NCBI GenBank assembly: GCA_016783145.1
Contig: JADHXD010000001.1
Span: forward strand, 20,665-84,664
Reading direction: 5' to 3'
From: Anaerolineae bacterium
Lineage (GTDB): Bacteria > Chloroflexota > Anaerolineae > JAFGEY01
Length of the DNA stretch: 64,000 nt
Part shown: positions 47,734-57,677 of the stretch, piece by piece
Layout: every line of letters starts with the position of its first letter
Position numbering within the stretch: position 1 is the stretch's first letter
The notes under the pieces: model-generated
Databases searched by the model: none
Told to the model about the DNA's origin: nothing
What the model saw: the letters and a program-made list of their open reading frames with translations, nothing else
Position numbers and translations under genes: made by a program

Positions 47734-50457
47734 ATGCCCAACTTTTGCAGGTACTGTGGCGCAAAGCTCCGCCATCCTGGTGCGTCCTTTTGCACCACGT
47801 GTGGTCGCCCTCTGCAGGCTGACGACGGCAGGACGGAGCTGCTAGACACCAACATCCCCGAACTCATCGTTGAGGAGCCGGGCAAAGCGCCCCGATCCAT
47901 CCCCCTGGCCAAGCCGCAGCTCACCATCGGACGCGCGGCAGGGAATGACATCGTGATCCAGAATCCGGTGGTATCGCGCCAGCACGCCCAGGTGGAGCAG
48001 CGTGCGGCTCACTACTGGATCTCCGATCTGGACAGCACCAATGGCGTCGCAGTCAACGGAAAGCGCATCGCGCATCGCCAGGAGTTGAGCAGTGGCGATA
48101 TCATCCGCATTGGCGATCCGCAAGGAAACTCTATCAGTCTGACGCTTCGCAGCAGCGAGGCCCGCTTTGAGGGAAACACCTCGACGTTCATAGGCAAACA
48201 CGGGCTGGGACATGCAGCCACCGTCGTCATTGGCCGTGACCCAAGCAGCGATCTAGTCCTCGACCACCCGACCGTCTCTCGACGTCACGCTCAGGTAGAG
48301 CAAACGGCACAGGGACACGATATCCGCGACCTAAACAGCATCAACGGCACGTTCGTGAACGGTCAGGCAGTGAGGCGCCCGCAGTTGCTGCAGGTAGGCG
48401 ACGTGGTACAGATCGGCCCGTTCAAGCTCGCCTATGACCGCACGGGACTCTCCCAATACGCCCCCGCAGGGAACTACCGCCTGGACGCCATCCGGTTGAG
48501 CCGCCGAGTGCCGCTGCTTGGCCCGTTCTCACCCCAGCGGCTGCTTGGGTTGAACGGCCGGCCCACGCACAGGCTCATCTTGGATGACATCAGCCTGTCG
48601 GTCTATCCTCGAGAATTCGTAGCCCTGGTGGGCGGGAGCGGGGCCGGGAAAAGCACGTTGATGAAGGCCCTCAGCGGCTTTGCGCCGGCCCAGGGGCAGA
48701 TCCTGGTCAATGGCGATGACCTCTATGCCAACTTTGCCGCCTACCGCAGCATATTGGGCTATGTGCCACAGGACGATGTGATCCACGACCACTTGTCTGT
48801 GCGCAGCGCACTGACCTATGCCGCCCGCTTGAGGCTCTCTGATGCCGGCGCCGACGAGACCGAGCGTCGCATCTCGGGCGTGCTCGAACAGGTAGAGATG
48901 ACAGAACACGCCGGCAAGCAGGTCAGCACTCTGAGCGGCGGACAGCGAAAGCGCGTGAGCATCGCTGTAGAGCTGCTGGCCGAGCCGGGTCTCTTTTTCC
49001 TCGACGAGCCCACCTCGGGCCTGGATCCAGGCCTGGAGAAAAAGATGATGTACACCCTGCGCCGGTTGGCGGACGCCGGGCGGACGATCGTGCTGGTGAC
49101 CCACGCCACAGCCAACATCACTCAATGTACGCATCTCGCCTTTCTGGCCGAAGGTCGCCTGGCCTTCTATGGCCCCCCACAGGAGGCACTGGCCTTCTTT
49201 GGCGTCGAGGACTTTCCGGACATCTATACTCGCTTGTCGCAGCCGATAGATCCGGCCCGGAATCCACTGCCGCCGCATCTCCAGCAGAATCGCCAGCAGA
49301 TGCAGGCCAGCCAGTCCGGGCGGGCACCCACGGCGGCAGAGGTATGGTCCGCGGCGTTCCGGAACTCACCCCAGTGGCAGAGATATGTCATCGGCCGTCT
49401 GCAGACCGCGAGCGCGGCGCCAGAACCGGCCACTGTTGGCCCCCAGCTCGCTCGGCAGCGAGTATCCGCGCTCCGGCAGTTCGGGATTCTGACCCAGCGC
49501 TACCTGGATCTGATCCGCCGCGACACGATGAGCCTGCTCATCCTCCTGCTGGTCATGCCCCTTATCGGGATACTGCTGCTGATCATCTCGGGTCGCCACG
49601 ACCTGGTCGGCAAGAACCAGAACGCGATCCAGACCCAGATCCAGCAGGCCATAGATGACAAGCGGGCCGAACACAACCCCGACAGGGACGATGAGCGGTT
49701 CCAGGCTTCGTACGGAGTCGCCGACAAGGCACAGCAACTGCTGTTCGTGATGGCCCTATCCGCCAACCTGCTGGGGCTCTTTGCCGCCGCGTTCGAGATC
49801 GTGAAAGAGCAGTCTATCTATGCGCGGGAGAGGATGGTCAATCTGGGGATCGTGCCCTATCTACTGTCCAAGATGGCGGTCCTGGGCCTGTTTGCGGCAC
49901 TGCAGTGTCTCCTGCTCTTGCTGGTCGTGCGTCTCAAGGTCAAATACCCGCCCAAGGGCGTGTTCTTGCCCGCCCCGATCGAGATGTATGTCACGATGCT
50001 GCTGGCCACGCTGGCGAGCACCAGTATGGGTCTGCTGATCTCGGCGCTGGTGCGCAGCACCAACACGGTGATCTATGTGATTCTGTTCGTCCTCTTTGTA
50101 CAGATCATCTTTGCTGGCGCAGCGTTTGAGCTGCCGCCGCTTGCAGAGCCGGTCTCGTACCTGACGACGACCCGATGGACGCTGGAGGCCCTGGGTAGCA
50201 CGGCGAACATGGAGGCCCTCAGTGACAAGGGCGTGAGCTGCGTGGAATTCGAAGATGAGATGATCAGACGTGGGATGGGCGAGCCCGAAGCTCCCTGCGA
50301 GACAGGTCAGATGAGGCAGCCCGTCAAGTTCCCGTTCTACGTGGTCTATGAGCACACGACCCAGTCGCTGGTGCGTCACTGGCTGGCGCTGGGCACATTC
50401 GCATTCGTCCTGTCTGGGCTCGCTGCCATCGTCCAAAAGAAAAAGGACGCGATCTAG
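47734..50457 (+). CDS. Zinc ribbon + two FHA domains + ABC ATPase + ABC-2/ABCG-like permease
   Basis: FCRYCGAKLRHPGASFCTTCGRPL; FHA 1 TIGRAAGNDIVIQNPVVSRQHAQVE, FHA 2 VIGRDPSSDLVLDHPTVSRRHAQVE; Walker A GGSGAGKSTLM, LSGGQRKRVSIAVELL, LFFLDEPTSGLDP; C-terminal multi-TM. Start refined to MPNF. Confidence 0.92.
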   Translation: MPNFCRYCGAKLRHPGASFCTTCGRPLQADDGRTELLDTNIPELIVEEPGKAPRSIPLAKPQLTIGRAAGNDIVIQNPVVSRQHAQVEQRAAHYWISDLDSTNGVAVNGKRIAHRQELSSGDIIRIGDPQGNSISLTLRSSEARFEGNTSTFIGKHGLGHAATVVIGRDPSSDLVLDHPTVSRRHAQVEQTAQGHDIRDLNSINGTFVNGQAVRRPQLLQVGDVVQIGPFKLAYDRTGLSQYAPAGNYRLDAIRLSRRVPLLGPFSPQRLLGLNGRPTHRLILDDISLSVYPREFVALVGGSGAGKSTLMKALSGFAPAQGQILVNGDDLYANFAAYRSILGYVPQDDVIHDHLSVRSALTYAARLRLSDAGADETERRISGVLEQVEMTEHAGKQVSTLSGGQRKRVSIAVELLAEPGLFFLDEPTSGLDPGLEKKMMYTLRRLADAGRTIVLVTHATANITQCTHLAFLAEGRLAFYGPPQEALAFFGVEDFPDIYTRLSQPIDPARNPLPPHLQQNRQQMQASQSGRAPTAAEVWSAAFRNSPQWQRYVIGRLQTASAAPEPATVGPQLARQRVSALRQFGILTQRYLDLIRRDTMSLLILLLVMPLIGILLLIISGRHDLVGKNQNAIQTQIQQAIDDKRAEHNPDRDDERFQASYGVADKAQQLLFVMALSANLLGLFAAAFEIVKEQSIYARERMVNLGIVPYLLSKMAVLGLFAALQCLLLLLVVRLKVKYPPKGVFLPAPIEMYVTMLLATLASTSMGLLISALVRSTNTVIYVILFVLFVQIIFAGAAFELPPLAEPVSYLTTTRWTLEALGSTANMEALSDKGVSCVEFEDEMIRRGMGEPEAPCETGQMRQPVKFPFYVVYEHTTQSLVRHWLALGTFAFVLSGLAAIVQKKKDAI

Positions 50458-50488
50458 GGACGCTCGACGTTTGGCAAAGGAGCAGTCA

Positions 50489-51913
50489 ATGACCCTTTCT
50501 GTGGGACAGTTCGTTCAGAATCGGTACCGGATCGAGGCCCTGCTGGGGCAGGGCGGCTTTGGTGCGGTATACCGTGCGTTGGACCTCAACATCAACTACG
50601 TGGTGGCCCTCAAGGAGAACCTGGATGCATCGCCGGAAGCTGAGCGCCAGTTTGCACGAGAGGCGGCACTCCTGGTACGCCTGCGCCACCCCTCCCTGCC
50701 GCGTGTCACAGACACCTTTGTCGTCCCCGGTCAGGGCCGCTACCTGGTTATGGACTTTGTGGAGGGGCAGGATCTGCAGGATATGCTCGACCGCTACGGT
50801 TCCCTCGACGAGGCGCGAGCGATGGCCTGGATGAGCCAGGTGTTGGACGCGCTCGCCTATCTGCACAGCCAGAACCCGCCCATCATTCACCGTGACGTCA
50901 AGCCAGCCAACATCCGGGTCACGCCGGACGGGCGGGCCGTGCTGGTGGACTTTGGCATCGCCAAGCTCTACGACCCCCGCCTGCTGACAACATCTGGCGC
51001 GCGCGCGGTGACCCCTGGCTATTCGCCTTGGGAGCAGTACGGACATGGCGGCACGGATGCCCGGTCTGACGTGTACGCTGCCGGGGCCACACTGTACGCC
51101 CTGCTGACAGGCCAGGTGCCACCAGAATCCCTGGCCCTGATGGGTGGCACAGAGCGCGCCGTGGCTCCCCGGGCGATCAACCCCCGCCTGTCCCCCAATG
51201 TTGAGGCCATCATCCAACGAGCGATGACCACTCAGCCCACCGGTCGCTATCAAGATGCCGGGCAGATGCGACAGGCTCTGGCGGCGCGACCACAGCAGCA
51301 GCCGGGCGTCCAGCCTCCGGCCTGGCAGGCGAACGTGACACTCGGCTCCAGCACGCCTGCCAGACAACCGCCGGTCGCCCGTCCTCAAGTGGCCGCACCG
51401 GCTGTGGCTCATCCTGCGCCAGGCTCGGTCGCTGCTGGTCTGCCCGTGGGCATGGAGGTGGCGGACCTCGGGTCGCGCTTTGTCGCTTTCCTGGTCGATG
51501 GCGTCCTCTCCACCGTGATTGCCACCCTCGCCTCGATCCCCTGTTGGATAGTGGCCGTGCTCCTCAGCGAAGAGATCTCTTCAGATGCGGACACCTTCTT
51601 GCTGCTTGGCATCGCGGCTGTCGGGACCCTCGCGGCATGCTGGTACCGGGTCCACTTTCACGCCAAGACTGGCCAGACTCCCGGGAAGCGATGGCTGCAC
51701 ATCAAGGTGGTCGGTGAAGATGGCAAGCCGATCAGCAGAAAGCGGGCCTTGGTGCGCGTCCTGTTCTTCTGGATTTTGCCCGGGCTCGCGAGCGCGTTCA
51801 CCTTTGGGCTGAGCTGCCTGATCTGGATCATGCCCCTGTTCGGCGCAAAGCACCTTGGGCTGCACGACGTGGTCGCCAAGACGCTCGTGGTCAAGGCGCA
51901 GCCCGAGCCCTAG
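50489..51913 (+). CDS. Ser/Thr protein kinase with C-terminal RDD membrane domain
   Basis: LLGQGGFGAVYRALD, IIHRDVKPANIR, LVDFGIAKLY, GYSPWEQYG; C-terminal 'DLGSRFVAFLVDGVLSTVIATLASIP...HAKTGQTPGKRWLHIKVV' RDD. Start refined to ATG 50489. Confidence 0.92.
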   Translation: MTLSVGQFVQNRYRIEALLGQGGFGAVYRALDLNINYVVALKENLDASPEAERQFAREAALLVRLRHPSLPRVTDTFVVPGQGRYLVMDFVEGQDLQDMLDRYGSLDEARAMAWMSQVLDALAYLHSQNPPIIHRDVKPANIRVTPDGRAVLVDFGIAKLYDPRLLTTSGARAVTPGYSPWEQYGHGGTDARSDVYAAGATLYALLTGQVPPESLALMGGTERAVAPRAINPRLSPNVEAIIQRAMTTQPTGRYQDAGQMRQALAARPQQQPGVQPPAWQANVTLGSSTPARQPPVARPQVAAPAVAHPAPGSVAAGLPVGMEVADLGSRFVAFLVDGVLSTVIATLASIPCWIVAVLLSEEISSDADTFLLLGIAAVGTLAACWYRVHFHAKTGQTPGKRWLHIKVVGEDGKPISRKRALVRVLFFWILPGLASAFTFGLSCLIWIMPLFGAKHLGLHDVVAKTLVVKAQPEP

Positions 51914-51971
51914 AGCGAAAGGACAAGGTTGCGATGGCGTTTCCCGGCAGTCGAGGAGACGGAGACGTACT

Positions 51972-54470
51972 GTGAACAAGCGTACTTTACGCTGGGTGCT
52001 CATCTCGGTCACTGCGGTCGTGCTGATCGCCGCGGCAGTGACGGCTGGCATCTTGGTGCTCGATCGGCAGGGCGGAGTCCTACCCACGCCGATGCCCACC
52101 TTTGCGCCCTTGGCGATCTCTTTGATTCCCCCTCTGTCGCTGCAGGACATGGCGACACAGGTGCCCAGGTTGGCCGGCATCTTGGCCGATCCGGAGCTCA
52201 ACTCGGCCTACAAGGACTTTCTCCTCGCCTACCAGCAAGATGGGATCGAGGGAGCAGCAGAACTCGCGCACCGGCGCGGCCTGCTCACACCAGAGGATGA
52301 GCTCCGTGCAACGCTGATCCTGGATACCGCGGACAACGCCGAGGTGGTGGAACAACTCGAGTCGATCGGCGTGATCGTGGAGAGCGCCTACAAGAGCCAG
52401 GTGGATATCGCCGTGCCGCTGACCCTGATCGAACAAACCGCGGCGTCGGAGGATCCGGGCGCGATCTTTGCACGTCTGACTGCGCTTGAACACGTCATTC
52501 GCGTCAAGCTGCCGAGCAAGACGCGCACCGGAGCGCTACCCTCGATCCCTCCGTCGGTCATCAGCCAGGGCGTGCGCGTAATTGGCGCAGACAAGTGGCA
52601 CAAGGAAGGCTATGCAGGGGCGGGCATCCGGATCGGCATCCTCGACTGTGGGTTCAGGGGATACGCGGAACTGCTGGGCACCGAGCTACCCGCGGCCGTT
52701 CAGGCCCAGACATTCGTGCGTGGACTGGCCGATGTGAACGACTCTGGCACACGGCACGGCACGGCTGTGGCTGAGATCATCCACGAGATCGTGTCCGAGG
52801 CCACTCTCTACCTGGCCGACTATGGATGCCGGAGCACGGCCCAAGGCCAGGCCGTGGAATGGCTCCTGGAGCAGGATGTACACATCATCTCCAACTCGAC
52901 CGGCAGCCTGGCCGCACCGATGGATGGATCCGGCTGGCACGCACAATTGGCCCAGATGGCAGCAGACCAGGGAGTGCTGTGGGTGAACTCGGCGGGCAAC
53001 GCAGCCCAGACTCACTATCGCGGCGAGTTTGCCGACGCCGACAGCGATGGCTATCACGAATTCGACGTGGGCCTGGAGGGCATGGCTTTCACGTCGGGCG
53101 CTCCATACGTCGAGATCTCGCTGCGTTGGAATGACTGGGCGCTTGTCGACCAGGACTATGATCTGCTGCTGGTGGATGCCGACGGGAACAAGCTGGCCTG
53201 GGCGCGCGACGCGCAGACGGGCAGCCCCGGAGAAGAGCCCATCGAGATCCTCGAGTATGAGGGCCTGGTCCCAGGGGACGTGTACTACCTGGCGATCTAT
53301 GCAGACGACGCCAGCCGGTCCGTCCTGTTCGACCTGATGGTGTACGGGGAAGACATCGTCATCGAGTTCCCTGTGCCCGAGTACAGCCTGGTCAGCCCCG
53401 CCGACGCGCGCGACGCCCTGGCAGTGGGAGCCGTGCTGTGGAAGAGCGATCAGGTCACTGGATACAGCTCGCGCGGCCCCACTGCGGACGAACGCCCCAA
53501 GCCGGATATTTCCGCGCCCACAGAGGTAGATAGCGCGAGCTATGGTCGCTTCGGAGGCACCTCCGCCGCCGCGCCACACGTCGCCGGTGCGGCGGCCCTG
53601 GTGTGGGGCGCGTACCCCGACCTGACGCGCCAGCAAGTTTGGGACTATTTGACGAGCAACGCAGTGGACCTGGGACCTCCTGGGGCAGACAGCGCCTATG
53701 GCATAGGGCGCGTGTACCTGCCTATGGCGCAACCCATCACGCCCACCCCGGAGCCCACCGCCACACCGATTCCTCCCCCATCGACCCCTACGGGCACGCC
53801 TACCGAAACGGCGGTTTCTCCCGTCGCCACAGACACGCCTGCCGCAACGCCAGTTTCATCGGTCCCCACGAACACACCTGGCGTGGCAAAGGTTGTCTCT
53901 CCCACTGCCGCTGTGGCTGTCGTGCCCACTGCTACCCGAACGCCAATCCCCTTTGTGCCGGGCGTGCCCACGCCGTCCGATCCAATCGCTGAGCGACGCG
54001 TGGCCGCTGGCCTGGCGATCGGGCTGTGCAGCGGGCTGGTGGCGATCGTGGCGCTCGCCGCGATAGCTTATGCCGTGATCAGCCGCCTGCGCCAGTCGCC
54101 CGAAGCGCCGGCCCCGCCTTTTCAGCCGCCGCGCAGGCCCCAGTACCCAACGCCCGGAGCGCAGGCCCCGCCACGCCCGGTCCCGCGCAGACCCCAACAC
54201 CCACCGCCCGGAGCGCAGGCTCCGCCGCGCCTGGCCCCGCGGGGCCCCCAGCGCCTGCCGCCGGACTATCAGCCGCCTTCCGTGCTGGCGTGCCCCCATT
54301 GCGGCCGGCCAACGAGAGCGGGAGCACTCTTCTGCTCAGAGTGCGGTATGTCGCTATCCCCACCGACGCCAGGGGGGACCGCAGCTTCACCTGATGCGCG
54401 CTGCCGGCAGTGTGGGGCGACGCTGCGAGCGGGGGCGAGGTTCTGCGCACGCTGTGGGGCACGGCAATGA
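51972..54470 (+). CDS. Membrane-anchored subtilisin-like (S8) serine protease with C-terminal zinc ribbons
   Basis: Triad motifs IGILDCGF (D), SGTRHGTAVAEI (H), GGTSAAAPHVAGAAAL (S); N-terminal TM, PT-rich linker, second TM, then CPHCGRPTRAGALFCSECGMSL and CRQCGATLRAGARFCARCGARQ. GTG start at 51972. Confidence 0.9.
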   Translation: MNKRTLRWVLISVTAVVLIAAAVTAGILVLDRQGGVLPTPMPTFAPLAISLIPPLSLQDMATQVPRLAGILADPELNSAYKDFLLAYQQDGIEGAAELAHRRGLLTPEDELRATLILDTADNAEVVEQLESIGVIVESAYKSQVDIAVPLTLIEQTAASEDPGAIFARLTALEHVIRVKLPSKTRTGALPSIPPSVISQGVRVIGADKWHKEGYAGAGIRIGILDCGFRGYAELLGTELPAAVQAQTFVRGLADVNDSGTRHGTAVAEIIHEIVSEATLYLADYGCRSTAQGQAVEWLLEQDVHIISNSTGSLAAPMDGSGWHAQLAQMAADQGVLWVNSAGNAAQTHYRGEFADADSDGYHEFDVGLEGMAFTSGAPYVEISLRWNDWALVDQDYDLLLVDADGNKLAWARDAQTGSPGEEPIEILEYEGLVPGDVYYLAIYADDASRSVLFDLMVYGEDIVIEFPVPEYSLVSPADARDALAVGAVLWKSDQVTGYSSRGPTADERPKPDISAPTEVDSASYGRFGGTSAAAPHVAGAAALVWGAYPDLTRQQVWDYLTSNAVDLGPPGADSAYGIGRVYLPMAQPITPTPEPTATPIPPPSTPTGTPTETAVSPVATDTPAATPVSSVPTNTPGVAKVVSPTAAVAVVPTATRTPIPFVPGVPTPSDPIAERRVAAGLAIGLCSGLVAIVALAAIAYAVISRLRQSPEAPAPPFQPPRRPQYPTPGAQAPPRPVPRRPQHPPPGAQAPPRLAPRGPQRLPPDYQPPSVLACPHCGRPTRAGALFCSECGMSLSPPTPGGTAASPDARCRQCGATLRAGARFCARCGARQ
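54132..54255 (+). repeat. 54-nt tandem repeat (~2.3 copies) encoding RRPQYPTPGAQAPPRPVP
   Basis: Copies begin at 54132, 54186 and 54240 (last partial); Pro-rich juxtamembrane linker. Confidence 0.75.
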
Positions 54471-55576
54471 AAGGAGCCCTAGTCTGCGGAGCCCAGAGTT
54501 CCACACTGTCCCCCACGCTCGCCCTCTCCCTGGCGGTGCTCGCCCTGGTGGTCTTGGCGATCGGTGGACTGGGCCTCAGGGTTCTGCTCCACCGGCGGAC
54601 TGGTTCCCGCTTGGCGGGGGAGGGTCGCAAACCACCGGGCGAGCGTGCCGACCAGTCCCCCGTGCGCCCAGTACGTGCCCCTGGGGGGCTCAAGCCTTCA
54701 CACGTCCTTGCCTCATCCACTTGCATCCGGTGCAGCGCCAATCTGCGTCCCGGACAGACGCACTGCCCGCGCTGCCACTGGCCTGTGCTCACCATCGGCA
54801 ACCGGTACCAGGTGCTGCGCCTGTTGGGCAAGGGCGGCATGAGCTCTGTGTATCTGGTTCGGGACCGACGCATCTCTGGTCAGTATTTGGCGGCAAAAGA
54901 GATGAGCGACGCGACGATCGCAACAACCGAGGAACGCAAGCAAGCCATCGACGCCTTCCAGCAGGAGGCACAATTGCTCGCTCGGCTCGAGCACGCCAAC
55001 CTGCCCCGGGTCACAGAGTTCCTCAGCCAGGGCGATCGTCACTATCTGTTGATGGATTGCATCGATGGCGAGACATTGCAGGATCTGCTGGCCCAACGCG
55101 CAGCTCCCTTTGCAGAGGCAGAGGTGCTGGGTTGGGCGGGCCAGCTCTGCAGCGTCCTGTCCTACCTGCACACCCGTCATCCGCCGGTGATCTTTTGCGA
55201 TCTCAAGCCGGGCAATATCATGCTGGGCCGCGATGGACGACTCAAGCTGATCGACTTTGGCATCGCCCGCTTTTTCCTGCAGCACTGGATGGCCAGCGAA
55301 CCGCAGCGGTTGGGCACACCGGGCTACGCACCTCCCGAGCAGTATGGACAAAGTCAGGCCGACGCCCGGTGGGATGTCTACGCGCTGGGGGTGACCTTGC
55401 ACCAACTGCTGACCCTGCACGACCCGGCAAGCACGCTCTTTGCCCTTCCTCCAGTGCGGCGGCTGAATCCCGCCGTATCGCCCAGGACGCAGGCCGCCAT
55501 CACCCAGGCGATACAGCCCGATCCGAACCATCGCTTTCGCAGTGCCGCCGAGATGGGGCACGCACTGGGGGTGTGA
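54467..55576 (+). CDS. Membrane Ser/Thr protein kinase with Cys4 ribbon and atypical FCD catalytic loop
   Basis: N-terminal TM, CIRCSANLRPGQTHCPRCHWPV, LLGKGGMSSVYLVRD, AAKEMSD, VIFCDLKPGNIM, LIDFGIARFF; ATGA overlap with the upstream stop. Confidence 0.88.
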   Translation: MKGALVCGAQSSTLSPTLALSLAVLALVVLAIGGLGLRVLLHRRTGSRLAGEGRKPPGERADQSPVRPVRAPGGLKPSHVLASSTCIRCSANLRPGQTHCPRCHWPVLTIGNRYQVLRLLGKGGMSSVYLVRDRRISGQYLAAKEMSDATIATTEERKQAIDAFQQEAQLLARLEHANLPRVTEFLSQGDRHYLLMDCIDGETLQDLLAQRAAPFAEAEVLGWAGQLCSVLSYLHTRHPPVIFCDLKPGNIMLGRDGRLKLIDFGIARFFLQHWMASEPQRLGTPGYAPPEQYGQSQADARWDVYALGVTLHQLLTLHDPASTLFALPPVRRLNPAVSPRTQAAITQAIQPDPNHRFRSAAEMGHALGV

Positions 55577-55585
55577 GCGCACGCC

Positions 55586-57595
55586 ATGGCGAGGACCAAC
55601 GTGGATAGAGATCCTGGCAGCCGTCCACCAGCCAGCCGAGGCCGATTCCTTCGCCGTACTGGCTGGATGCTCCGTGCCGGCGCTGCAAGCCCATCTCGCC
55701 TTCTTGCCATCGGCTGGATCATCTGGTCGGTGAGCGGCGTCTTACTTGTCGGGGTCGTTACGCTGCTCATCCTGTATCGATGGCTCGACCAACAAGAGGG
55801 CCAACTGCGATCCGCGGGCGTGTCCGTCCTCACCCCGGTCCCCACAGTGCAGCAAACGGGCCGCGCGACCGCCACGCCAACCGCGACGCCAACGCCAACC
55901 GCCCTCATCCCAAGCCCCACCCTACCCACGCCGAGACCCGATCCCGTCGCCCAACGTGTCGATCAGCTCCTGTCCAGAATGACGCTCGAAGAAAAGGTAG
56001 GACAGCTATTCCTGGTGTTCTTTGTCGGTCCTGACCTGTCCCCTTCTCTCCAAGAGCTAGTCGCCCAATATCACGTGGGTGGAATCCTGCTGTTCAGCTC
56101 TACCGACAACGTGCAAAGCATGCCCCAGGTGGCGCAATTGATCAACCAGGTCCAGGGTGAGGCTGTCAGCCACGGGGCCGGGATCCCACTGTTCGTCGCC
56201 CTGGATCAGGAAGGGGGCTCCGTCGTCCGTCTGGCGCGTGGAGCGACGGTATTCCCCAGCAATATGGCCCTCGGCGCGACTCGATCAATCGACAACGCAC
56301 GCCTTATGGCCCAGGTGACGGCCACCGAGCTCAAGGCCCTGGGCATCAATATGAACCTGGCCCCGGTGGTAGACGTCAATAACAATCCCGATAACCCGGT
56401 GATCGGCACACGCTCGTTCGGTTCTTCGCCCCAACAGGTGGCCGACCTGGGCGCGGCGATGATCGAGACGTACAAGGCCAACGGCATCATCGCCACGGCA
56501 AAGCACTTTCCTGGACACGGTGATACAGCGACGGACTCGCACCTGGCCCTCCCAGTCATCCCTCACCGAATCGAGCGCCTGGAAGCCACGGAGCTGCTGC
56601 CATTCCGGGCAGCCATCCGCGCCGGAGTGGACGCCATCATGACCGCACACGTCCTCGTTCCCGCCGTCGATCCGAGTCCTGCGCTGCCGGCAACCCTCTC
56701 GTCGGATGTCTTGCAGGGCCTGCTGCGGGATAGGCTGCGCTACCAGGGTCTGATCACAACGGACTCGCTGGGTATGCGCGCGATCGGCCAGGCCTACGGA
56801 GTTCCCGAGGCAGCCGGCATGGCTTTCCTGGCTGGTGCGGACCTGCTGGCTCTCGGGGCCGACCCCGGACACATGCCCGCAGAGCAGCGCTCCGCCTGCC
56901 AGCACGTCCTATCTCTGGTAGAGTCTGATCCGCTCCTGGAAAGCCGCCTGAACGAGTCAATACGGCGCATCCTGCTGGTCAAGGCACGGTATGGACTGCT
57001 GGATTGGGAGCCCGCCCACGTCGGCGAACCTGCGCTGCAGATCGGGACAGACGACCACGACAGGATTGCCCGTCACATCGCCCAGGAGAGCATCACCCTG
57101 GTACGGAACCATGCCGGTACGCTCCCTCTCGCAGCAGACCAACTTCTGCTGGCAGTCGTCCCGCCGGGAGCGGCCGGTTTCGGAGGGAACCTACAGGCAT
57201 ACCATCCCCACACCCACGTTCTCCAGCTCAGCCTCAATCCATCCCCGGAGGAGATCGAGCGGGTCGTTCGCGCGGCAGAGGGCGCGTCCGTGGTCGTCGT
57301 GGGGACAGTGAATGCGCGTCGCCATCCGGGACAGCTTGACCTGGTGCGCGCGCTGGCAGACCAGCCTCTGGTCGTGGCGGCGCTGGACACACCGTATGAC
57401 CTCATGAGCTTTCCCGGCATCAGCGCGTACTTGGCCTCGTACGGGCGCGTCCCTGTGTCCCTGGACGCCCTGGCGCGCGTGATCGTTGGCCTGGAGAAGC
57501 CCAGGGGGCACCTTCCGGTTGCGCTGCCGGGGCTGTACCCCCTGGGCCATGGGATGCACGATTTCGTCTCTGAGACTGCAGTGAGCAGCGACTAA
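55586..57595 (+). CDS. Membrane-anchored GH3 beta-N-acetylhexosaminidase-like protein
   Basis: N-terminal TM, PT linker; VALDQEGGSVVRLARG, NMNLAPVVDVNNNPDNPVIGTRSFG, ATAKHFPGHGDTATDSHLALP (NagZ-type GH3). Confidence 0.88.
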   Translation: MARTNVDRDPGSRPPASRGRFLRRTGWMLRAGAASPSRLLAIGWIIWSVSGVLLVGVVTLLILYRWLDQQEGQLRSAGVSVLTPVPTVQQTGRATATPTATPTPTALIPSPTLPTPRPDPVAQRVDQLLSRMTLEEKVGQLFLVFFVGPDLSPSLQELVAQYHVGGILLFSSTDNVQSMPQVAQLINQVQGEAVSHGAGIPLFVALDQEGGSVVRLARGATVFPSNMALGATRSIDNARLMAQVTATELKALGINMNLAPVVDVNNNPDNPVIGTRSFGSSPQQVADLGAAMIETYKANGIIATAKHFPGHGDTATDSHLALPVIPHRIERLEATELLPFRAAIRAGVDAIMTAHVLVPAVDPSPALPATLSSDVLQGLLRDRLRYQGLITTDSLGMRAIGQAYGVPEAAGMAFLAGADLLALGADPGHMPAEQRSACQHVLSLVESDPLLESRLNESIRRILLVKARYGLLDWEPAHVGEPALQIGTDDHDRIARHIAQESITLVRNHAGTLPLAADQLLLAVVPPGAAGFGGNLQAYHPHTHVLQLSLNPSPEEIERVVRAAEGASVVVVGTVNARRHPGQLDLVRALADQPLVVAALDTPYDLMSFPGISAYLASYGRVPVSLDALARVIVGLEKPRGHLPVALPGLYPLGHGMHDFVSETAVSSD

Positions 57596-57648
57596 CATCT
57601 TCTGGTTTGCAGGCCCCTGACCTTTGGGCATCGTCGACCAGGGTCGAT

Positions 57649-57677
57649 TTGCGATTTGGTGGGACTGTGACTATAAT
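57649..57677 (+). promoter_or_regulatory. Sigma70-like promoter TTGCGA-17-TATAAT upstream of the kinase-FHA gene
   Basis: ttgcga 57649-57654, 17-nt spacer, tataat 57672-57677; leader of ~140 nt. Confidence 0.65.
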
